From: Eopsaltria australis
Taxonomy: Eukaryota; Chordata; Aves; Passeriformes; Petroicidae
DNA: 64,000 nucleotides
Reading direction: 5' to 3'
Assembly (NCBI GenBank): GCA_034509425.1
Contig: JAVTVJ010000667.1
Coordinates: 998,001 to 1,062,000 of the forward strand
Shown: piece after piece, positions 57,560 to 64,000 of the stretch
How positions within the stretch are numbered: the first letter of the stretch is position 1
Layout: every line of letters begins with the position of its first letter
The notes under the pieces: model-generated
Databases searched by the model: none
What the model was told of the DNA's origin: nothing
Seen by the model: the letters and a program-made list of their open reading frames with translations, nothing else
Made by a program: the position numbers and the translations under genes

Positions 57560-58121
57560 CTGTGACTATCTGGACAGGCTGGATGGATGGACCAATTGTG
57601 TGAGGTTCAATAAGGCGAAGTGCCAGGTCCTGTCCCTGGGTCACAACAACTCCTGCAGCTCCAGGTTGGGGGCAGAATGGTTGGAAAGCTGCCCAGTGGG
57701 AAAGGACCTGGGGACTACTTGATAGGAGCTGAACATGAGACAACAGCAGTTTGCCCAGGTGTGCAAGAGGGCCAAGGGTATCCTGGCTTGGATCAATAAT
57801 AATTATAAAACCAGCAGGATTATGGAGATGATCTTTGCCCTGTACTTGGCACTGGTGAGGTACCTCAAGTGCTGTGTCCAGTTCTGGGCCCCCCAATCCA
57901 GGAAGGAGATTGAGGTGCTGGAGCAAGTTCAGAGAAGGGCAGTGAAAATAGTGAAGGGTCTGGAATCCATGTCCTGTGAGGAGCAGCTGAAGGAGCTGGG
58001 GCTGTTTAGCCTGGAGAAGAGGAAACTCAGGGGGCACTTTATCACTCTCTGCAACTCCCTGACATGAGGGCATAGCTGGGGATCAATCTCTTCTCCCAGG
58101 TAACCAGTGACAAGATGAGGG
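57560..58121 (+). repeat. CR1 LINE, sense, 5' part of an interrupted copy
   Basis: The segment runs from TGAGGTTCAATAAGGCGAAG to CAGGTAACCAGTGACAAGAT, where an opposite-strand CR1 interrupts it. Confidence 0.88.
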
Positions 58122-58123
58122 GA

Positions 58124-58565
58124 TGTAGAATCACTGAATCACAGAATAAGCTGAGTTGGCAGGGACCCACCGGGATCATCAAGTCCAACTCCTGGCCCTG
58201 CACAGAGCACCCCAAGAGTCACACCCTGTGCCTGAAAGCATTGTCCAAACGCTTCTTGAACTCTGCCAGGCTTGGTGTTGTGTCCCCTTCCTTGTGGAGC
58301 CTGTTTCAGTGCCCTGCCACCCCTGGTGAAAAACCTTTTCCTGATATCCAAACTAAACCTCCCCTGACACTGCTTGATGCCTTTCCCTCGGGTCCTCCCA
58401 CTCGTGCCATCACTGCCTGCCTCTCACAAGGAAGTTGTAACTGCAGTGAAGTCTCCTCTCCTCTTCTCCAGGCTGAGCAGACCCCAGCCACTCCTCACAT
58501 GGCTTCCCCTCAAGGCCCTTCACCATCCTTGAGGCCTGCCTTTGGACACTCACTAATGGTTTAAT
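58124..58565 (-). repeat. CR1 LINE, antisense, nested inside another CR1
   Basis: The segment begins TAGAATCACTGAATCACAGA and contains CTCCTGGCCCTGCACAGAGC, the same subfamily as the copy at 4.4 kb. It separates two collinear pieces of a sense CR1. A three-base ATG is present at both junctions. Confidence 0.88.
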
Positions 58566-58566
58566 G

Positions 58567-58793
58567 CCTCAAGCTGTGCTAGGAAGACTTGTGTTGGACT
58601 TTAGGAAGAATTTCTTCACAGGAAGGGTCATTATAGAGTGGAATGGGCTGTGCAGGGGGGTGGTGGAGTCATTGTCTCTGGAGGTGTTTAAGGAAAGACC
58701 AGACATAGCACTCACTGGTGGTGCTGGGTCATACGCTGGCCTTGATCCTCTCAGAGATCCTTTCCAAACGGCCTGACTGTGATTCGGTGATCC
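58567..58793 (+). repeat. CR1 LINE, sense, 3' part of the interrupted copy
   Basis: The piece resumes at CCTCAAGCTGTGCTAGGAAG and runs to TGTGATTCGGTGATC. It ends about 60 bp before the UBE2R2 CpG island. Confidence 0.88.
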
Positions 58794-58849
58794 CCACGCT
58801 GCAGCACTCCCCGTGTCCCGCTCCCACTCTCATTCCCATTTCACCCCGT

Positions 58850-59600
58850 GACTCCACGCCGGCCGAGCGCGGCCCCTTTAAGGGCACGCGGCGAGGGGCG
58901 TGGCGCGCGGCAGCGCGTGCGGCGGGGCGTGGCCCGGGGCGAGGCGGGGCGTGGCCTGGCGGTGCGCCGGGGCACGGCCGGGCGTGCGGCGGGGGCGTGG
59001 CCCGGGGCGTGGGGGGCGGGGCTAACGGAGCGGCGGGGGCGTGGCCGGCGCGGCGCGCTGAGGTCAGCGCGAGCGGCGCCGTCACAAAAGGAAGTGGCGG
59101 CGGCGGGGCCGTCAGCGCGGGGAGGGGCGGGGGCGGCACCGGCACCACCGGCACCGGGACCACCGGGAGCGGCACCGGGAGCGAGGGGGCGGTCGCGGCG
59201 GGGGCCGCGCCGCGCCATGGCCCAGCAGCAGATGAGCAGCTCGCAGAAGGCGCTGATGCTGGAGCTGAAGTCGCTGCAGGAGGAGCCGGTCGAGGGCTTC
59301 CGCATCACCCTGGTCGACGAGTCCGACCTCTACAACTGGGAGGTGGCGATCTTCGGGCCCCCCAACACGCTCTACGAGGGCGGGTACTTCAAGGTACGGG
59401 CCTTTCCCCCGCGCCGCGGGCCGCGGTGTGGGGCTGGGCCGGGGCCGGGCCTGCGGGAGGGGGCACGGGCACGGCCTGGGCAGAGGGGGAGCCGCGCCAC
59501 AACCGCCGCCGCGCTGTTAATCTGCTCTTTTAGCCCCAAAGAGCGTCCTGTAGGAGCCTCGGCGCAGGGTGAGAGTTCTCCCCTCCCGCCCCAAGTTCCC
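58850..59600 (+). promoter_or_regulatory. UBE2R2 CpG-island promoter
   Basis: Extremely GC-rich sequence surrounds UBE2R2 exon 1. Six GGGGCGTGG boxes (Sp/KLF-type) occur at 58,895, 58,924, 58,946, 58,992, 59,004 and 59,036. There is also a GGGGCGGGG, and an ETS-type GGAAGTG at 59,090-59,096. The latter marks a likely initiation zone about 125 bp before the ATG. A (GGCACC)-rich mini-repeat at about 59,130-59,185 lies in the presumed 5' UTR. Confidence 0.8.
59217..59393 (+). CDS. UBE2R2: UBE2R2 exon 1 (Cdc34-type ubiquitin-conjugating enzyme E2), partial gene
   Basis: UBE2R2 is a cytosolic/nuclear E2 that receives ubiquitin from E1 and builds K48 chains with cullin-RING (SCF) ligases. This exon gives the first 59 residues: MAQQQMSSSQKALMLELKSL, then PVEGFRITLVDESDLYNWEV and GPPNTLYEGGYFK. 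That is the N-terminal helix and first strands of the UBC fold. It ends AAG|GTACGG, phase 0. From memory human UBE2R2 differs only by Thr for Ser at residue 7. UBE2R1/CDC34 differs more at the N-terminus, which is why I call R2. The start has a GCCGCGCCATGG context. The remaining exons, including the catalytic Cys and the acidic tail, are beyond the window. The 5' flank is the GC-rich promoter. Confidence 0.93.
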
Positions 59601-59625
59601 CCCTGTGCTCTGCTCTGTGTGTGTT

Positions 59626-59688
59626 TCACGGAATTGTTACGGTTAGAAGGGACCTCTGAAGATCATCTAGTCCCGTACTTCCATATCC
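59626..59688 (-). repeat. CR1 LINE 3' tail fragment, antisense
   Basis: The fragment reads GTTAGAAGGGACCTCTGAAG then ATCATCTAGTCC, the reverse complement of a CR1 3' end. It abuts a sense CR1. Confidence 0.7.
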
Positions 59689-60022
59689 TTTCAGTACCTC
59701 AAGTGAACTTCGATGGAAGATGGGCAAAATTGATTACAAGAGCTTTTAGGGGCAGAACAAGGGGGAATGGATTCGAACTCAAAGAGAGTAGGTTTAGCTT
59801 AGATATTAGGACGAAATTGTTCATTGTGAGGGTGGTGAGACACTGGCACAGGTTGTCCAGAGAAGTTGTGGATGCCCCGTTCCTGGAAGTGTTCAAGGCC
59901 TTGTTGGATGGGGCTCTGGGCAACGTGGTCTAGTGGAAAGTGTCTCTGCCCATGACGGGGGGGTTGTAACTAGATCATCTTCAAGGTCCCTTCCAACCCA
60001 AACATTTTATGAGTCTGCGATG
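59689..60022 (+). repeat. CR1 LINE 3' fragment, sense, in UBE2R2 intron 1
   Basis: The fragment reads CTTTCAGTACCTCAAGTGAA, then GATATTAGGACGAAATTGTT and ends AACATTTTATGAGTC. Confidence 0.85.
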
Positions 60023-63000
60023 TTTATTTCAAAGTAACGGGCTTCTGAGCCGTCCCTTGATAGCTTCACTCATTGATAGCTAATTCAGGTTAAAGGCAGT
60101 GTTTTCCTCAGGAATCCATGGGCTTCAGGGCTGTTTGACGCAATTATTTTTCTACCCCTGTGTTCTTCCTCTCCAAACTTTCAGAAGGCAGCCTTCAAAG
60201 GGCTGCGGCAACACATAATGGGTGAAGGTAGATTCGATTCCTCTCTCAGCCTTCCTGTTCATACAAAAAAACTTTTGTGGTTGCTATTTCCACTCTTGTG
60301 AGTACAGCAAATAAGAAATCTGGCTCAGCCATCCCAGGAAAGAACTGAAGGCAGTGTACTTAAGTTATCAAAACAACTGCAGAAGGAAGAGGAGTTGCAC
60401 TTTTTTCTTACAAGAAGTGATTGGAAAACCTTGGTGCCTGCAAAAGATGTCTTGCATTAGACATACTCCTCTGCGCTTGATATCTGCTTGATCTCTGGCA
60501 AAATATTGACCCCATGAGCTTGCTTCTCCCAGCAGTTAACTGTTTTAGTTGTGGCTCCTGCATCTCCCGTTTCATGCCCTTTGGCTTCTCTCAAACTGAA
60601 AAAAAAATTTGGATGATGTCTTTGCTTGACTAACGTGCACCTTCGGTGCCTCTTGGCCTCAACAGGTCACGGTTTAAGAGCTTTGTTCCACAAAACCAAA
60701 ATAACGTGTAGCTTGGGGAATAATGGATTTGAGTCATGTTCAGTTTGGCCTCATTGTTTGGAAGGAAAGGAAGGCTTAGGCAAAGGCTTGCCTTTTGTAA
60801 TGAGTTGGCTGGCTTACTCATGTAGGTGTGATAGGTGTATTCTTAGACTCACCTCCATTATTACTTATTCAGGAAGTTGCTCGAGTCTTTGGTTGGTAGC
60901 AGTGTCATCTTTACATCCAAATGGTCTGGTGACCTCTTCCTGCACTTACATTACTCATCCGTTTTTTTTCAAAGAAATCATGACTGATCGAAATAGTTTT
61001 GGTTGGTTGGGGAGTTTTTTGGACTGCATATTTGCAGTTGTTCCTGGAAAGAAGGTTGCATGAGAAATAATTTGAGGATGTGTGTTAACAAGTGTAGCTT
61101 TAGGCTCCCAGTTGCCTTACCTCAGCACTATGATAGGGTTTTTGGGTATTTGGTGTCCTTGAACTACCATGCCTTTCTTCTAAATTCTTTTGACCAATCC
61201 TGTGATGGTTGTTTTGAGAGTGGGAAGATGAGGAAGATGCTTTCACCCCTCCCCAGCAGTGGGATTCCCTTCAAGCACTGAAATCTTTGGTGCGTTGTGT
61301 CTGTCTCATCTTCCCTCCACGAGGAGCCCTGCATAGTGGATTTTTGCAGTATCTGATCTTTGGTTATACATCTTGACTTCTGAGACACTGAAAAAGTGGT
61401 GTTAGACCCTCATTCTGTCTCTGGGAGAAGGAGTCTTGTGATAAGTGATGTTCTTGGCTCTCTTTGTCTCTGTCGCATATGTTAGACTCTGCTTACGGAA
61501 TCATTTGGAGATAGGATTAATACCTTACCTTTATTTGATGGATTACTTCTGCAATGTATTAATAGTGCGTGCTGCTCTAAACTAGTGCTCACCTTGCATG
61601 TGTTTAATTTTCCAGATTTCCTAACTTGATGAAATACTTAGTTTCATCATCTTGTTTTGTATTTTCAGTTTAGTAAGGTTAGGAAAGCAGCATTAGAAAG
61701 ATGCAGTTACAGAATGTAACTTTGTGGCAGTGAGAGTTTGGGAATTGTGTTCCACTTGAAGTATAGTTTAAGCGCAGGGACTAGAGGGAAAGTACACAGG
61801 CTTCTAGTTAAGCTAGAGCATAAATATTTTGAGGAAAACTTGTGGTTAAGGTGACTTTAATAAAGGAAGTGTTGGAGATGGTTGATTTGGAATACAATTG
61901 CTTGATTTGTGTTATGGGAACTCTTAGAGCTTGTCACATCAGCTTTTGACGCCTTGTTTATTCTTGGAGAAATATGACCTTTCTCTCTGAGTTGTTGAAG
62001 TAGCAGAATAAACTGAAATGAGGAAAGTGCTCTCTCTGCACCTCCTTGACAGAAGCTACTGTCTAAAGCTGGTTCAACATTTCAACAGATTCTGGTTTCA
62101 GTTGTAAGTGCTGTAACTCTAATATCTGATAAATTGGAGCAGAGAACAAGTCCCTTTGAATGTTTGTTTAAATGGTAGGTTGTCAACATGCTGCTTATAA
62201 TAAAGTCAGGGACTTCTTAAAAATTCAAGCGCAGTGTATAAGCATATTTTATCAGCTGATATAGCATGCTCAGATCTGCTGCAGTGCTTCAGGGTTGAGG
62301 ACTGCCATTTAGATGGAAAGGGCAGCAGCCTCCAGGAGCAGCAACCATATGAAGAGCAGCTTGTATTAGCAAGGGATCATCCATCAGCCCCCCCCATCCC
62401 ATTCGTGTGAACAGCTGAGGGTGGACATCTGAAGTGCAAGTTACATCAACCTTTGTCTTACCTAGTGACTGTATTCCCAGTTGTGCTGAATAGCTTTGTA
62501 ATGTTTTGAGCAGCCCTTTTAAGTTCCTGACTGCCATCCTCAAGGAAAGAGTTGAGCTATTCCATGCACTGGTTACCTCTCATTCTTTGCTGGCAAGGGA
62601 AAAATAGTTCAGTGCAGTGATGTTAAGTCCTTCAAAGAGGCTGTGATAAGAGCAAATGTCTGTCCCTCAGGTACTGGCAGTAAGAAATTGCCAGTTTGTC
62701 TAAACTTCTAGCAGAATCACTTGTGTTGGGCCACAGGTATCGGAGTGAACTTGGTTTTGGTCCCAGACTCACTTACAGAATAAAAGGGTAAAATGTGGGT
62801 AGACCTTGTGTGTCTAAGATGTTGCTTACATCTGATTCAGTTGCTGACTTTTCTGAGTGACAAAGGGAAGATTTTTCTCAGAATGAAATACTTCATGTCC
62901 AGGTCACAGATAGTGACAATTACTTCTTTCTTAGCTCAGCTGCAAATGACATGGTGTGATGAGTCTTTAGATCAGATTCCACTAGGCCATGTGGTAGTTC

Positions 63001-64000
63001 TGAATTGCTCTGGAAATTATGGAAATGTGTTTTTCTGGTTTTGCAGGCAGTGCCTGAGCAGCAGAGAACCAGAATGTGCCATAATCTGCAGAACTAAGTG
63101 TGTGCAGTTCATCAATGTCCCCTTTTTGCCATAGGCATCTTCTGTTCATATGAGAGGATCTTTTGCTACATGTCAGGAGAACTTCTTCACCTTTAATTTT
63201 GGTAGCTGATACATAAATGGGGACCACCACAACAAAGGTTATTATGCTGTAATTTGGTGTTGATAGGTGCTAGTTGGGATAGATCTCAATGGCTAAGGGC
63301 TGTTCATGGTGAAATCTTTACTATCTCAGGTGGCCATTCTTCTCTGTGTAACTTGAAATCCAGTGTCTTTCTTTAATGCTTGAGCCTTCACAGCCTGAAG
63401 GTTGATGGACCTCTGCCCAGTGCTTTGACCAGGCAGTGGATACTTGCAGGACTATTAGAAAGTGTTTCCTGATGGCTTGCTTGAGGTCCTGAATGTTTGG
63501 TGCAATGGTACCTTAGCAACAGAGCTTTTAATTGTTTTTGAAAAAGACAGGTCGTCTTATTTTTTAATTGAATCATATTCTTGTGCTGAGAGCCAGGATT
63601 TCAGGGAAGGTACAAGTGAGAAATTATACAAATAGAAACTTCATTAGCACTGCTCAGAAGCATGATTTGACCAAGTACACTGTGTCAAGAAGCATGTTTA
63701 ATGTAGACCAAAAGTCAATATTAAAAACTTCAGAGGTGATTCAGACTGGATAAATTAAAATGCATGTACCTAGCATGAAAGGAAACAAGAAAAATTAACT
63801 ACATTGTTAGAGTTACTATTTCATAGTTCTTAAGGCAATTTATTTCGTAAGGTGCTTTTTCTGCTTGAAGGAACAAGTCTTGACACATCAGTTGGAAGGA
63901 GAGAAAGATACCAGGCATTATGATTAGTTTTGTCTAGCAATTTGGGGGCTAAATACTTGTCAAGGCATTATTATCCTTGCTTTTTGTAATTCATTAGCCC

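Larger units (their letters stand above)
38391..58849. other. intergenic region between NOL6 and UBE2R2
   Basis: About 20 kb without a supportable coding exon. It holds three recognisable LTR copies and a weaker fourth candidate, several CR1 fragments, poly-T and poly-C runs and a GAT-rich microsatellite, listed separately. The stretches 38.4-42.2, 42.9-47.2, 49-52.3 and 53.3-55.5 kb show nothing I can name beyond the simple repeats. Confidence 0.7.
59394..64000 (+). other. UBE2R2 intron 1 (5' part)
   Basis: The GTACGG donor opens an intron that runs off the window. The first 200 bp are CpG island, then CR1 fragments (59,626-60,022), then about 4 kb of AT-rich sequence in which I see no exon, RNA gene or clear repeat. 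An exon starting AHIKFP, expected next, is not present. Confidence 0.85.

Noticed and set aside
58848..59216. Stop-free in-frame extension upstream of the UBE2R2 ATG (123 extra codons)
   Set aside because: The sequence is CpG-island DNA giving Arg/Gly/Ala-only peptide. The known protein starts at MAQQQ with a good context at 59,217, and an absence of stops is expected at this GC content.
1..64000. CRISPR arrays, operons, tRNA or rRNA genes
   Set aside because: No spaced direct-repeat arrays, no Shine-Dalgarno-led gene runs, and no cloverleaf or rRNA sequence noticed; the DNA is plainly vertebrate. A tRNA/snoRNA covariance search would be needed to exclude small RNAs within introns.

Overview
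This is vertebrate nuclear DNA, almost certainly from a bird and plausibly a songbird. The interspersed repeats are dominated by CR1 LINE fragments with the usual ending in short TTCTGTGA/ATTCTATG-like units. There are also short solo LTRs of kinds I associate with avian endogenous retroviruses. The genes have many short GT-AG exons and CpG-island promoters. No prokaryotic operon, CRISPR array or plasmid feature is present.

Two protein-coding genes can be supported, arranged back to back. (1) NOL6 (nucleolar protein 6, Nrap, orthologue of yeast Utp22) occupies 11,687-38,071 on the minus strand. I could place all 26 coding exons. Every junction is GT-AG, the phases close exactly, and the product is 1,131 aa ending at a normal stop. 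It is a structural scaffold of the small-subunit processome that makes 18S rRNA. (2) UBE2R2 (CDC34B, a Cdc34-type ubiquitin-conjugating E2) begins at 59,217 on the plus strand. Only its first coding exon (59 aa) and about 4.6 kb of intron 1 are inside the window; the catalytic cysteine exon lies beyond the right edge. As far as I remember, the two genes are neighbours on human 9p13.3, a region corresponding to the avian Z chromosome, so a Z origin is likely but inferred.

Layout: 1-11.3 kb is non-coding sequence downstream of NOL6 with four CR1 fragments and a CpG-rich unexplained patch at about 11.03-11.37 kb. From 11.7 to 38.1 kb is NOL6, with an unusually large intron 24 (8.2 kb), a CR1 in intron 2 and an LTR in intron 15. 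From 38.07 to 38.4 kb is the NOL6 CpG-island promoter with two CCAAT boxes 31 bp apart. From 38.4 to 58.8 kb is intergenic DNA with LTRs (about 42.3, 47.2 and 48.2 kb, plus a weaker candidate at 56.4 kb), CR1s, a 57-nt T run and an 18-nt C run. From 58.85 to 59.6 kb is the UBE2R2 CpG island with six GGGGCGTGG boxes. From 59.6 to 64 kb is UBE2R2 intron 1.

I saw no clearly novel multi-gene system. The more interesting observations concern mobile-element history (182 bp of perfect identity between two CR1 copies 11 kb apart, a solo LTR with a perfect 6-bp target duplication, nested CR1s abutting the UBE2R2 promoter, a 34-bp motif shared by two loci), the in-frame 99-bp first intron of NOL6, its 8.2-kb penultimate intron, and the CpG-rich patch at the NOL6 3' end. 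No database search was run; family names rest on recognition of the translated or repeat sequence.
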